Assembly: GCA_963715045.1 (NCBI GenBank)
Contig: CAVQRC010000003.1
Coordinates: forward strand, 186,001-250,000
Source of the DNA: CAVQRC01 sp963715045
Lineage (GTDB): Bacteria > Planctomycetota > Planctomycetia > Pirellulales > Lacipirellulaceae
Direction of reading: 5' to 3'
Length of the DNA stretch: 64,000 nucleotides
Shown one piece after another: positions 1-10,000 of the stretch. Every line of letters starts with the position of its first letter. Position 1 is the stretch's first letter. The translations under genes and the position numbers were made by a program. Below the pieces are notes generated by a model. The model was not told the DNA's origin. It worked only from the letters and a program-made list of their open reading frames with translations, and made no database searches.

Positions 1-227
1 ACAAGAACCGCCGCAGGGCTGCCGTGCTCCCGGCTCAAACCGACCGATCCGCACGATCCGCACAGCTGATTTGACGTCGCCCGTACATAGCCTACGTTTA
101 CCCCGTGGCGGTGTTTGGGATGCGCTCAGCACGTCGCCCGTTCGCGTTCGCAATGAAGCGTGAATTCCTCGGGGCAGGGCAGCGTGCCCGGAACAAACCT
201 TCCGCAACATCTCCGGTCGAAAGCGAA

Positions 228-1823
228 ATGAGTGATTCCAAGAAAAGCAGTCTGCTGGCACGCTTGGCCGGCAGTGCAGCCACGGATGAAACAGCCTGGG
301 ACCAAGTCAAGGCAGCCGCTCCTCAATCCCCGCTGCCGTCGCCGGCGAACGACGCCGACTCGGAACTCAATGCCCTCCTGAGTCGCGTGCAGCAGCTGGT
401 GGACACACCGGCCACCGCTCCCCCGCCCGATACGCCGCCAGCCGCGCGGCCAGCCGCGCCACCAGCCGCGCCGCCGCACCGCGAACCGCTCTCGGCCGGG
501 TTGGACGCCCAACGCCAGGACCTTCCGCCCGGCCCGGCCGCCGTGGACGACCCGGAGGTCGCCACCGCGTTCATGCCGATCGAGCCCAACAGCTTCACCG
601 CGGCCGGTCTCAGCGACAGCGACGTAGAAGCGCTGCTGCTGAAATACCTGGTTGCACGCGGGGAAGGCACCGGTCGGGACATCGCCGATCAAGTACGTAT
701 GCCGTTTCGCTTGATCGATCCGTTGCTGGCCTCGATGAAGAACGATCGACTCGTCGCTCACAAGGGAGCGGCGATGATGAACGACTACGTTTACCAGCTG
801 ACCGACCTGGGACGCGAGCGGGGGCGGAAACTGGCCGAGCAGTGCTCCTATTTCGGTGCCGCGCCCGTTTCGCTGGACGATTACATCTTCAGTGTCGGCG
901 AACAGTCGCTCACCAGGCAGCACCCGAACCAGGACGACCTGAAGCGGGCTTTCTCCGACCTGTTGATCAACCAGAAAATGCTGCTGCGACTGGGGCCAGC
1001 GGTCAATTCGGGTCGCGGACTGTTTCTGTTCGGCGCGCCGGGCAACGGCAAGACGAGCATCGCCGAGCGGGTGACGGCCGCGTTTGGAGAAACGATCTGG
1101 ATTCCGCGAGCGCTGGGCATCGATGGGGAAATCATGCGGCTGTTCGATCCGGCCGTTCACGACGAGGTGCCGCTGGAGTCCGACGGGGGACTGCTCGATA
1201 AACGGAAGATCGACAAGCGGTGGGTGCGGGTCAAGCGGCCCACGATTATCGTCGGCGGCGAATTGACCATGGATCAACTCGAAGTCAGCCAGAGCAAAGA
1301 CAATGCAGCCAGCGAAGCGCCCGTGCAGATGAAAAGCAACTGCGGAACGCTGGTGATCGACGACTTTGGCCGCCAGCGGATGACGACCGACGAATTGCTC
1401 AATCGCTGGATTGTTCCACTGGAAAAGCGGTACGACTTTCTCAACATCGCGGGCGGCAAGAAGATTCAGGTCCCGTTCGACCAACTAATCATCTTCTCGA
1501 CGAATCTGGAACCCAAGGATCTTGTGGACGACGCTTTTCTGCGGCGGATTCCCTACAAGATCGAAGTGGAGGATCCGAGCGAGCGAGAGTTCCGGGAGCT
1601 GTTCAAGATCATGGCGCCGATCATCGGGGTGCAATGGGATCAGGACGGGCTGGATTATCTCGTGGCGACGCATTATCGGGCCATCAAGCGTCCGTTTCGC
1701 TGCTGTCAGCCGCGAGACCTGTTGAGCCAGATTCGCAACTACTGCAAGTACGTGGGTCACGAGTCGCGGATGTCGCGGGAGAACTTCGATTTCGCCGTCG
1801 AAAACTACTTCGCGGTCATGTAG
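228..1823 (+). CDS. AAA-type ATP-binding protein
   Basis: A 531-residue protein if it starts at the ATG at 228 (MSDSKKSSLL); an in-frame ATG at 105 would add 41 arginine-rich residues that do not look conserved. Residues 1-150 are low-complexity and Pro/Ala-rich, probably disordered. A Walker A motif GAPGNGKTS lies near residue 269 and a Walker B TLVIDDFG near residue 374, followed by an arginine-bearing FLRRIPYKIEVEDP segment typical of AAA+ sensor/finger regions. The lid-like C-terminus contains RAIKRPFRCCQPRDLL. These features support an ATPase with a winged-helix-like segment (about residues 125-205) before the nucleotide-binding core. The substrate is unknown; family resemblance is to planctomycete ATPases annotated only as AAA/ATP-binding. 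Confidence 0.85.
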   Translation: MSDSKKSSLLARLAGSAATDETAWDQVKAAAPQSPLPSPANDADSELNALLSRVQQLVDTPATAPPPDTPPAARPAAPPAAPPHREPLSAGLDAQRQDLPPGPAAVDDPEVATAFMPIEPNSFTAAGLSDSDVEALLLKYLVARGEGTGRDIADQVRMPFRLIDPLLASMKNDRLVAHKGAAMMNDYVYQLTDLGRERGRKLAEQCSYFGAAPVSLDDYIFSVGEQSLTRQHPNQDDLKRAFSDLLINQKMLLRLGPAVNSGRGLFLFGAPGNGKTSIAERVTAAFGETIWIPRALGIDGEIMRLFDPAVHDEVPLESDGGLLDKRKIDKRWVRVKRPTIIVGGELTMDQLEVSQSKDNAASEAPVQMKSNCGTLVIDDFGRQRMTTDELLNRWIVPLEKRYDFLNIAGGKKIQVPFDQLIIFSTNLEPKDLVDDAFLRRIPYKIEVEDPSEREFRELFKIMAPIIGVQWDQDGLDYLVATHYRAIKRPFRCCQPRDLLSQIRNYCKYVGHESRMSRENFDFAVENYFAVM

Positions 1824-1836
1824 AGCGTGCGTGGAG

Positions 1837-1900
1837 GGCCGATTTCCGGCCTCCGATGGCCGGGAAACAAGGTGGTAAAGACACGTCTTGCCACGGCTTC
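1837..1900 (+). repeat. Dispersed repeat family 2, copy 1
   Basis: The segment contains GGCCGGGAAACAAGGTGG, then GGTAA, ACACGTC and CACGGCTTC. A diverged reverse-complement copy lies at 39829-39893. Both copies sit between the 3' ends of convergent genes (here the ATPase gene and dcd). This suggests a mobile or terminator-associated palindromic element rather than coding sequence. Confidence 0.6.
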
Positions 1901-1909
1901 AACCCATCT

Positions 1910-2485
1910 TCAGCGGTGCGATCTCTCGACGCCGAAGTTGAGCGGAAGCTGCGGGTCGGCCGTCTCGTCGGGCTTGAGTTCCTGAAACAGGAGACTCGGC
2001 TGGATATCCCGGTTGTGCTGGTACTTGCTGTCGTAGTCGCTGAACTCGCCGATCAGCTCGTGGTAGAAAATCTGGCAGATCGGGACGCCCGCATAGATCC
2101 TGACCGGTTGGACGGCGAACATCTCGAGCGTCCAGAAGCCGGTAAAGCCAACGTCGCCGAAACCGGCCGTCACGTGGACGAAGAGTCCCAGTCGCCCAAT
2201 CGAGGATCGACCCTCGATCTGCGGCACGAGGTTGTGGGTGGCCGTCCGCTCGACCGTCCGCCCAAGATACAACTGGTTGGGGCTGAGCACGAGTCCGTCG
2301 GTCGGGATTTCGATGCGGCGAACCCGATTGGCCTTCGCCATGTCAAGGACGACTTCCTCGTAGACCATCAGCTCGTCGTGCAGGGCCAGATTGTAACTGT
2401 TCGGATTCAAGTTCCGCTTGTCGAACGGATCGATATCAATGTCACCGCCGAGGCGAGCGAAAATTTCTTCTCCGGAAAGAATCAT
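1910..2485 (-). CDS. dcd: dCTP deaminase
   Basis: A 191-residue protein from the ATG at 2485 (MILSGEEIFARL). It deaminates dCTP to dUTP in pyrimidine nucleotide supply. The family signature EGRSSIGRLGLFVHVTAGF is present, and the glutamate in the following FWTLEM corresponds to the catalytic Glu of E. coli Dcd. The length matches the family (about 190). Its ATG overlaps the TGA of the upstream nth gene (ATGA), so the two are probably translationally coupled. Whether it is mono- or bifunctional (dCTP deaminase/dUTPase) cannot be settled from this sequence. Confidence 0.93.
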   Translation of the reverse strand: MILSGEEIFARLGGDIDIDPFDKRNLNPNSYNLALHDELMVYEEVVLDMAKANRVRRIEIPTDGLVLSPNQLYLGRTVERTATHNLVPQIEGRSSIGRLGLFVHVTAGFGDVGFTGFWTLEMFAVQPVRIYAGVPICQIFYHELIGEFSDYDSKYQHNRDIQPSLLFQELKPDETADPQLPLNFGVERSHR

Positions 2486-3174
2486 GGCACACCAATTCGG
2501 GGACAGAACTTCGCCATCGAACACTTCTCGCAGAGGGGCTTGCGGGCCTTACAGACCTGTCGCCCGTGATGAATCATACGGTGTGAGTAAAGAATCCATT
2601 CCTTCCGGGGCAACCGATCGATGAGATCTTGTTCGACCTTGACGGGATCGGAGTGAGCTGTGAGTCCCAGCCGCCGGCTGATCCGGCCCACGTGCGTATC
2701 GACGACAACGCCCGTCGCCAGCCCGAATGCGGTGCCCAGGACCACATTCGCGGTCTTGCGTCCGACCCCTGCCAATTCGACCAGAGCCTCGAGATCGCGG
2801 GGTACCTCGCCGTCGTACCTTTCGCAAAGCTGCGTGCAGCAGCTCTTGATGTTCTTGGCTTTGCTGCGAAAAAACCCCGTGCTCTGAATGCATGCCTGGA
2901 GGTCTTCCAGCGATGCGGCCGCCAGCTCGTTGGCGGTCGGGTAGCGCTTGAAGAGCACGGCAGTGACCAGGTTCACCCGCTCGTCGGTGCATTGGGCCGA
3001 CAGAATCGTCGCGACCAGCAGCTCAAGCGGGGTGTGAAAATTCAGAGCGCAGGTCGCGTCCGGATAGTCGTCGGCAAGATGCCTGGTGACCTTGGCCGCG
3101 TACCGGCGAGCGGCGCGGCGGAGGGCGGCCGTGATTTTCGGTTCGCGTGGCCTGCTGGCACCGCGCTTTTTCAT
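2482..3174 (-). CDS. nth: Endonuclease III (DNA glycosylase/AP lyase)
   Basis: Base-excision repair enzyme that removes oxidised pyrimidines and cleaves the abasic site. The helix-hairpin-helix segment ELAGVGRKTANVVLG carries the catalytic lysine, and VVVDTHVGRIS carries the catalytic aspartate. The C-terminus has the [4Fe-4S] loop with C-x6-C-x2-C-x5-C spacing (CKARKPLCEKC...C). The start at 3174 (MKKRGASRP) gives 230 residues, close to the family norm. An open extension to 3336 begins with residues that resemble no Nth N-terminus. The 3' end overlaps the dcd start by four bases. Confidence 0.93.
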   Translation of the reverse strand: MKKRGASRPREPKITAALRRAARRYAAKVTRHLADDYPDATCALNFHTPLELLVATILSAQCTDERVNLVTAVLFKRYPTANELAAASLEDLQACIQSTGFFRSKAKNIKSCCTQLCERYDGEVPRDLEALVELAGVGRKTANVVLGTAFGLATGVVVDTHVGRISRRLGLTAHSDPVKVEQDLIDRLPRKEWILYSHRMIHHGRQVCKARKPLCEKCSMAKFCPRIGVP

Positions 3175-3674
3175 GTGGCCGACGTGATCTTCAATGGCTG
3201 CAGGACTTCCGGACTTCTGTGGCTGCTGGTGACCGGATGATTCGCGATGCGAGCCGGTTCTCGGAACCTCCGACTTGCCACCTCGTGCGGCCATGGCTTG
3301 CTCGGCGGGTTGAAGAGCGGCTTGGACGATCGGCATGCCTGAGAAACGATCCGGTCAGGCGAGCTGGAGCGGACGTGTCCGGCAAGGGACAGGCTCATTG
3401 TGTGAGTGCCCTGAAGACTGTCAAGCCGCGGAGAATCGCCGCCCGATGGCCCTTCGCTTGACCCAACTCACGACCGCTTATAGACTTCTCAATCGATTCA
3501 GGGAACGCGGCCGACGCACTTCATCCGGCGACTCGGTGACCACTAAGAACGCGGACTGAAATCGGGTAGGGAAGGAACCTGGGAGACCGGGGTTTTTCCA
3601 CGACTTCCGCCCGGCGACGGGGGGCGAGCAAAGGGCCTACAAATATCCTCTGGCAACCCTCTGGCAACTCTGCG
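3175..3674. other. Intergenic region between divergent genes
   Basis: About 500 bases separate nth (minus) from the DUF309 gene (plus). I see no convincing coding frame, RNA gene or strong hairpin here. Promoters for both flanking genes presumably lie within it, but no clear hexamers stand out. Confidence 0.5.
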
Positions 3675-4082
3675 GTGAGAGATTCCGGGATTCCGATCGA
3701 CGACTGTTACCGACAGGGAATCGCGTTCTTCAACGAATGCGAGTTCTTCGAGGCCCACGAGATCTGGGAAGAACTGTGGACCGAGTATCGCGGGCCCTCA
3801 CGCGAATTCTTCCAGGGTCTGATTCAGGCGGCGGTGGCCCTGCACCATTACGGCAACGGAAATATCCGTGGTGCCCGCAAGGTTTATCACAGCAGTGTGA
3901 AATACCTGGATGCTTATCGACCCACCCATCTGGGACTCGATCTGGATGGATTTCTCCACCAATACGAGATCTGTTTCGCAGATGTCCTGCAGTCCCAGGA
4001 AGAATTCCCGAAACTTGAAATTGACGCCGAGACCATTCCGGAGATCCATTTGGATCCTGAGTTCGAACAAGTTTCCGAATAG
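3675..4082 (+). CDS. DUF309 domain protein
   Basis: A 135-residue protein starting at a GTG (VRDSGIPIDD). The segment FFEAHEIWEELWTEYRGPSR followed by QGLIQAAVALHHYGNGN is the hallmark of DUF309, a small helical family with paired His/Glu residues (EAHE, LHHY). Its biochemical role is unknown; the conserved His/Glu pattern suggests metal binding, which is inference. It is 14 bases upstream of the Lon-N-domain gene and probably co-transcribed with it. Confidence 0.8.
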   Translation: MRDSGIPIDDCYRQGIAFFNECEFFEAHEIWEELWTEYRGPSREFFQGLIQAAVALHHYGNGNIRGARKVYHSSVKYLDAYRPTHLGLDLDGFLHQYEICFADVLQSQEEFPKLEIDAETIPEIHLDPEFEQVSE

Positions 4083-4096
4083 GGGGTTCCGCAGCC

Positions 4097-4810
4097 ATGG
4101 AGCCCGACAGCGCTTCCGTGTCATTCAATGAAGACGAGTTTCCGGGTTGGGCACGCGTATTCCCGCTGCCGAACCTCGTATTGTTTCCAGGAGTGGCCCA
4201 GCCACTTCACGTCTTCGAACCCCGGTACCGTGAACTCGTCCAGGACGCACTCTGCGGAGATCAGCTGATCGCGACGGGTCTGCTGAAGCCCGGGTGGGAA
4301 GACGACTACGAGGGCCGACCCGAGGTCTGCAGCGTCGTCTGTTTGAGTAAGATTCTCTCGCATCGGCGACTCGAGGATGGACGCTACATGTTGATGTTGC
4401 TGGGGCTCAGACGCCTGCAACTCACTTGCGAACAAGCACCCTGGCATTCGTTTCGTGTCTTCAGCGGGAAGCTGCTTAGAGAAGTCACGCCCCAGCAGGC
4501 AGAAGCCGGCAGGATGCGGAAGGCGGTGCTCGATCAGGTTGCGCACTGCCTCAAGCAGGCCTATTGCCCGGACGACGACTGGGCCGAAGCGGGTAAGTTG
4601 CGGTTCGACGATTTCTCTCTCAGTCAGCTCTGCGACCTGCTGGCCTATTCGGCACCGTTGCCGATCGAGAAAAAGCAGCAACTGCTGAGCGAACTGGACG
4701 TGCTCGAGCGGGCTCGGCAGTTGCTGGCGGGTCTCGAACAGGTCGCGCGCTGCGGGCCGACCCCGCCTCTCGCCTACCGCGACTTCCCCCCTCCGTTTAG
4801 CAGTAACTGA
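4097..4810 (+). CDS. Lon protease N-terminal (substrate-binding) domain protein
   Basis: A 237-residue stand-alone homologue of the Lon protease N-terminal domain. It opens with ARVFPLPNLVLFPGVAQPLH and FEPRYRELVQDAL, the characteristic PUA-like beta-barrel start of this family. No AAA or protease domain follows, so it is not a Lon protease. Such proteins are thought to bind unfolded peptides, but their partners are not established. The C-terminal half (from about residue 130) is helical. It follows the DUF309 gene by 14 bases on the same strand. Confidence 0.85.
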   Translation: MEPDSASVSFNEDEFPGWARVFPLPNLVLFPGVAQPLHVFEPRYRELVQDALCGDQLIATGLLKPGWEDDYEGRPEVCSVVCLSKILSHRRLEDGRYMLMLLGLRRLQLTCEQAPWHSFRVFSGKLLREVTPQQAEAGRMRKAVLDQVAHCLKQAYCPDDDWAEAGKLRFDDFSLSQLCDLLAYSAPLPIEKKQQLLSELDVLERARQLLAGLEQVARCGPTPPLAYRDFPPPFSSN

Positions 4811-4823
4811 GCGGGTTAGGGGA

Positions 4824-4881
4824 ATGGGCAAATGGGCAAATAGGGGAATGGGCCAAAAGGCCTATCCGCCCATTTGCCCAT
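4824..4881 (+). repeat. Perfect inverted repeat upstream of folE
   Basis: ATGGGCAAATGGGC at 4824-4837 is the exact reverse complement of the 14 bases at 4868-4881. A second short pairing (ATAGG at 4840-4844 with CCTAT at 4861-4865) extends the stem across a bulge, and the apex contains GGCCAAAAGGCC. It begins 13 bases after the stop of the Lon-N gene and could act as a terminator, a leader structure for folE, or a small mobile palindrome. The arm itself is an internal duplication (ATGGGCA-AATGGGCA). Confidence 0.7.
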
Positions 4882-4934
4882 CAGCCGGGCATATTGACGG
4901 TCTCTTGGCCCGCTTCTACGATCGCCAGGACCTG

Positions 4935-5612
4935 ATGCCGCCCGCCAAGAACCCAGCGCAAGAAATTGCCGTGACCGAATCGACCGCGAAGACTGTCAAC
5001 CACGAGGGCGGGTGCAGCGGTGGTGACGGAGTGCCCGATTCGACCACGCAGGTCGATTTGCCACGCATTGAACGCGCGGTCCGGGAGATTCTGGCAGCCG
5101 TCGGGGAGAATCCCGATCGAGAAGGGCTCGCCGACACGCCCGCGCGTGTCGCCCGCATGTATGCGGAAATGTTTCGCGGGTTGCATGAGGATCCCCGTCG
5201 CCACCTGCAGAAGTTCTTTACCGAAAAATACGACGAGATGGTGCTGGTTCGCGACATCAGCTTCAACAGCATGTGCGAGCATCACATGCTCCCGTTCAGT
5301 GGTCGAGTTCACATCGGTTACGTTCCGAATGGGCGGGTAATCGGTCTGAGCAAGCTGGCCCGGGTCGTCGAGGTCGTCTCGCACCGTCCCCAGGTGCAAG
5401 AGCGGATGACCGAAACGATTGCCGATCTGTTGATCGACGAACTCAACGTCAAGGGTGTTGCCGTCGTCATCGAGGCGGAGCATAGCTGCATGACGATCCG
5501 GGGTGTTCGTAAGCCGGGCAGTGCCTGCGTGACTTCGGCGATGAAGGGGCTCTTTCGTTCGAACATGTCGAGTCGATCCGAAATCATGACGCTCATTTAC
5601 GGCGACCGGTGA
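4935..5612 (+). CDS. folE: GTP cyclohydrolase I
   Basis: Converts GTP to 7,8-dihydroneopterin triphosphate, the first step of tetrahydrofolate and pterin synthesis. Zinc-ligand motifs are visible as SMCEHHMLPFSG and EHSCMTIRGVRKPGS, and the core GLADTPARVARMYAEMF is family-typical. The start is assigned to the ATG at 4935 (MPPAKNPAQE) because AGGA precedes it at close spacing and the alternative start at 4824 reads through a perfect inverted repeat. The first 45 residues are not conserved. Its TGA overlaps the GTG of the next gene (GTGA). Confidence 0.93.
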   Translation: MPPAKNPAQEIAVTESTAKTVNHEGGCSGGDGVPDSTTQVDLPRIERAVREILAAVGENPDREGLADTPARVARMYAEMFRGLHEDPRRHLQKFFTEKYDEMVLVRDISFNSMCEHHMLPFSGRVHIGYVPNGRVIGLSKLARVVEVVSHRPQVQERMTETIADLLIDELNVKGVAVVIEAEHSCMTIRGVRKPGSACVTSAMKGLFRSNMSSRSEIMTLIYGDR

Positions 5613-6457
5613 TCGTTCTGCTGCAATTCCTGCTGCGTCTTTCCTTTGGCTTGGCGCTGGCGATGGCGACCCTTTCGCCGCGGCGGGTGACGAGCGGCTA
5701 CTTTCGCAACCATGCCTATGTCCTGCTCGGTTTGTTGACCCTCGCGACGGTTTCAGCGACGGCGAGCAGCGACTTTCCGATCGCCCTCATCGCAGCGGCC
5801 GCGGTAGCCAGTTACGCGGCCGCGGTGGCGTGGTTGTACGAAGCGGCTCGCGTGGGGCGAGGATTGTTGCTGGCCGTGGCCCTGCTGGCGGCTGCCGGAT
5901 TGGTGCCGTATGCGCTCACCAAGAGCACGAGTCCGCCACCGCCATCTCCGCCGACGGTGGACCTCGGCGATGCGAGCGGCGGAAACGGGGTGGCAGAATC
6001 GCAGCGGAATCCCGATCCGGCAGTCATTTCCGGCTGGCGACTCGGGCTGGGATTGGTAAACCTGCTGACTTCGGGAATGCTGCTGGGGTTTACGATCGCG
6101 GCGATGCTGCTGGGACACTGGTATCTGAATTCGCCATCCATGGAGCTGACGCCCCTGCGGGGGCTGTTGAAAGTGCTGTTCGCCATCCTCGCTATGCGGG
6201 CGATCGTGGTGGCGACTGCCGGAGGCTTGTTCCTGGCCACCCTGGGGCGGCCTGACACGACCATTCTCATCCTGGTGACGCTGCGTTGGCTGTTCGGCAT
6301 GGTCGGTCTGACGGTCTTGTTATGGATGGCCGTAGAAACCCTCAACGTGCCCAACACGCAGAGTGCCACCGGCATTCTCTACGTCGCGGTGATCGCCGTC
6401 TTCGCCGGAGAGCTCGCGTCTCTGCTACTGTCGGTTCAGTCTTCCTTGCTTCTATAA
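5609..6457 (+). CDS. Polytopic membrane protein of unknown function
   Basis: A 282-residue protein starting at a GTG that overlaps the folE stop codon, implying coupled translation. It has about seven or eight hydrophobic segments, including LLQFLLRLSFGLALAMATL at the N-terminus and a Pro/Ser-rich loop (TSPPPPSPPTVDLG) near residue 110. I recognise no catalytic motif or named family. It sits between folE and a zinc-ribbon membrane protein gene in a plus-strand run. A housekeeping membrane function is likely but unproven. Confidence 0.75.
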   Translation: MIVLLQFLLRLSFGLALAMATLSPRRVTSGYFRNHAYVLLGLLTLATVSATASSDFPIALIAAAAVASYAAAVAWLYEAARVGRGLLLAVALLAAAGLVPYALTKSTSPPPPSPPTVDLGDASGGNGVAESQRNPDPAVISGWRLGLGLVNLLTSGMLLGFTIAAMLLGHWYLNSPSMELTPLRGLLKVLFAILAMRAIVVATAGGLFLATLGRPDTTILILVTLRWLFGMVGLTVLLWMAVETLNVPNTQSATGILYVAVIAVFAGELASLLLSVQSSLLL

Positions 6458-6566
6458 TGCCAGCGGTGACCCCGGAGCTGTGTGCCGGTCTTCGGATCGC
6501 GGCAGTTCATCGCCTGGCGGCGTTAACCGAGCGACGCGGGTCCTCAAGGCCCACTTTGAAATCACG

Positions 6567-7040
6567 ATGAACATTACGTTCGCCTGTCCGAATTGCCAGC
6601 AGACCCACCGGATGGAGTTCTCTTCAGAAACGAGGGCGCTTGCCTGCCCGGATTGCGGCACCGAAATCTCGGTGCCGGCCGATGCGATCCACGGATCCGA
6701 GTTGCGCAGATGTCTCGTCTGTCCAAGCAAAGACCTGTATGCCCGCAAAGACTTTCCGCAGCGGTTGGGGGTCGCGATCGTCGTAGTCGGTTTGGCGGCG
6801 AGTTGCGTCGCCTGGGCGAAAGTCTACCTGGTCTGGACGTTCGCGATTCTGTTTGCCACGGCACTGTTCGATGTCGTGTTGTTTTTCGTCGTCGGAAACG
6901 CCCTGATGTGCTATCGCTGCCATGCCCAGTATCGGGGCGTCGAAGCGATGGAGGACCACGGAGCCTTCGAGCTGGAAACGCACGAACGCTACCGCCAGAT
7001 GGAAGCGCGGATGCGGCACGACGTCGAGGGGCGAGTCTGA
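6567..7040 (+). CDS. Zinc-ribbon membrane protein
   Basis: A 157-residue protein from the ATG at 6567 (MNITFACPNCQQTHRMEF). The N-terminus holds two CxxC knuckles (ACPNCQ and ACPDCG), forming a zinc ribbon like those found in many planctomycete proteins. A third pair (CLVC) and a fourth (CYRC) flank two transmembrane segments at about residues 70-115. The C-terminus is charged. No enzymatic motif is visible. The stop codon is four bases from the start of the FAD/Fe-S oxidoreductase gene, and it may be an accessory protein of that operon. Confidence 0.78.
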   Translation: MNITFACPNCQQTHRMEFSSETRALACPDCGTEISVPADAIHGSELRRCLVCPSKDLYARKDFPQRLGVAIVVVGLAASCVAWAKVYLVWTFAILFATALFDVVLFFVVGNALMCYRCHAQYRGVEAMEDHGAFELETHERYRQMEARMRHDVEGRV

Positions 7041-7044
7041 GTCC

Positions 7045-10000
7045 GTGCCACCGATCATCCAGCACGAACCTGGCCGTGTCGAAGACGACCTGCGAGGTCT
7101 GATTTCGGGCGATGTGCGATGCGACGAACTGGCAGCACGGCTCTACGCGTCCGACGGCAGCGTCTTCGAAGTCAGGCCCCTGGGGGTGGTGCGGCCTCGA
7201 CACCGTGAGGACGTCCTCGCGCTGGTGCAGTACGCCGCAGAGCAGCACATCTCGCTGCATGCCCGCGGCGCCGGCACGACGCTGCGTGGTGGATCGCTCG
7301 GCCCAGGCCTGGTCGTCGACTTCTCCAAATACATGAACCATCTCCGCGAGCTCGAGTCGGGCCGCTGGGAAATTCAGCCGGGTGCCACGCTGGCGGCGGT
7401 CTCGCAACAACTGACTGCGGCAGGGCAGTTCTTTCCGATTGCCCCGCCCGAGGCGAGCGTCCGGACACTCGGGGGAGTGGTCGCGACCGACGCCGTGTCG
7501 AGTCGCTGGTTGCGGTATGGCGCGACGCACGACTACGTCGAATCGATCGAAGCGGTGCTGCCCGACGGGACCCTCGAGGTTTTCGGACCGCAGCCCCTAA
7601 ATCTCCATGCGATGCAGCACACCGTGAACGGATCCGGCGAGTACCGCCAAGCGCTGGCCCGACTGGCGGTGAAGTTCGCTCCGCGGCTCAAGGCCGTGGC
7701 GGGCGACGGCCATCCCCTCGCGTTCCCACAACGTTTCGCCGACGCGGTTGGCGACGATCACGTCGACCTCACTCGCTTGATGTGTGGCAGCGAGGGCTCC
7801 CTGGCGTTGTTCACCAGAATCACGCTGCGATCGCTGCCGCTCCCGCCGCCTTCGGCTTGCGGGTTGTTTTACTTTGAGTCCCTTGCCAAGGCGGCGGATG
7901 CGGCGGGCGAATTGCGGGCGATGGACCCGGTCGCCTGCGACTTGATGGATCGTCGGCTGCTTTCGGTTGCACGAGAAGACGACGTTCGCTTTGAACTGGT
8001 CGTGCCGGCGTTCGCCGAAGCCGTGCTGCTGGTAGAATTCGACGAACGTGGCGGCGTGGCCGCGTCGTCCCGCCTGGCGGCCGCCGCCGAACGATTGCAA
8101 ACCAACCGAACGCTCACTCCGGCCTCGAGTTTCGCTCAGGATCCGGCCGAGGCGGAGCTGTTCTGGGGGTTGTCCGACAACTATGCATCGCGGTTGACTC
8201 GGATCCGCGGTCGCGAGCGTCCCATCCGTCTGATGGGGGACATGGTCATTCCTCCGGACCAACTCGGCGGCTACCTGGCCGACGTCCAGGCGGCGATGCG
8301 ACAATTGCAGGTGACCTGCTCCCTGTTCGCGCATACGACTCAGGCCCTGGTACGGGTGGTTCCATTTCTGGACTTGCCGCAAGACGCCGAGCGGCACAAG
8401 CTGCGGGCGATTCTTGCCGCCTTGCTGAGTGCGGCCAGGCACCGCGGCGGATGGCCACGTTCGGAGCCGTCGCAGGGAATCGCTGAAGATCCGGCCGCGG
8501 ACCTGGCCGGGGAAGTTGCCCGAAGCGTCAAATCCTGCTTCGACCCCAACTCGTTGTTGAACCCGTCGTGGAGTCTGGAGTCAACCGCCGCTGTGTTTCC
8601 GGGCAAGGAGTCGCAGTCTGCTGGGCCGGGACTCGACGCATCGGCCGGCAGCTTGTTCCCGTCGTCCTCGTCAGCCGGTGCGCTCTCCTTACGCCCCTAC
8701 GATCGTCTCAGCGAGGTGCTCGTATCGCCGGCGAACGAGGACGCACCTGCCGGTGACTCGGTGGCATCGCCGCGCGACGCGGCCACGGCCAATGGAGTCG
8801 GCAATCGCCCGCTGGTCACGCTGCAACTCGACTGGCGGGAACCGACGTTGGCCAGTGCCACCCGCGATTGCAACGGGTGCGGCGTGTGTCGGGCGACCGA
8901 TACGCTGGTGCGAATGTGCCCGCTGTTTCGTGTCACCCACGCCGAAGAGGCCTCTCCCCGCGCCAAGGCGAATCTCATGCGGGCGGTCGCCGAGGGAACG
9001 TTCGATCCGGCGATTCTGAAAACCGAACTCGCTCGAGAGGTCATCGATCTTTGCGTCCACTGTCACATGTGCCGCCTGGAATGTCCGGGCGAGGTCGACA
9101 TCCCGCGCCTGATGCTCGAGGCCCGGGCCACGCACGTGGCGGCGAACGGGATGCGGTTCAGCGACTGGTTCTTCACGCATATCGACGCGGTGAGCCGATT
9201 CTTCAGCCGCTTTCATCGCCCGGCGAACTGGGCCTTGAGCAACCCGCCCGCCCGCTGGGTGCTCGAGAAAATGGCCGGTGTTGCGCGAGGTCGAAAGCTG
9301 CCGCCGCTGGCTCCGCAGCCGTTCTGGCAGTTGGCGTATCGCCGCGGCTTGACCCGACGTCGTCGCCGCGGCGCCCGGGTCGCATTGCTGGTCGACACGT
9401 ATGCCAATTACTACGATCCCCAGCTCGCCGAGGCGGTCGTGTCGGTGCTCGAACACAATGGAGTGTCCGTCTTCGTGCCACCCGCCCAACAGCACTCGGC
9501 CATGCCGATGATCGCCGCCGGGGCCCTCGAGGCCGCCCGCCGAGTCGCCCGCCGAAACATCGACATCTTCGCCGAGGCCGTCCGCCAGGGTTACACCGTC
9601 GTGACGACCGAACCCTCCGCCGCGCTGGCCTTAAGTCATGAGTACCCGATTCTGTTCCCGGGCGATGAAGATGCGCGGATGGTCAGCCTCGCAACCCGCG
9701 AAGCATGTCATTTCCTCTGGAAACTCCACCAGCAGGGCAGCCTGCGGCTTGATTTCAAACGCATCGACACTGCAATCGCGTATCACGCCCCCTGTCACTT
9801 GAAGGCGCTGGACATCGGCCTGCCTGGTGAGAACCTGATGCGGTTGATCCCGGGATTGCAAGTCCATGAGATCGAACGCGGCTGCAGTGGGATGGCGGGC
9901 GTGTGGGGGTTGCGGCGAGAGAACCATCGCCAGAGCCTTCGCGCGGGTCGCAATTTGATCAACGCGGTCCGGAACGGAGCCATTCCTTCCGCCACGGAAT

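Noticed and set aside
126..1484. Long open frame antisense to the AAA ATPase gene
   Set aside because: It mirrors codon positions of the ATPase gene in GC-rich DNA and encodes no recognisable domain; the plus-strand frame has clear Walker motifs.
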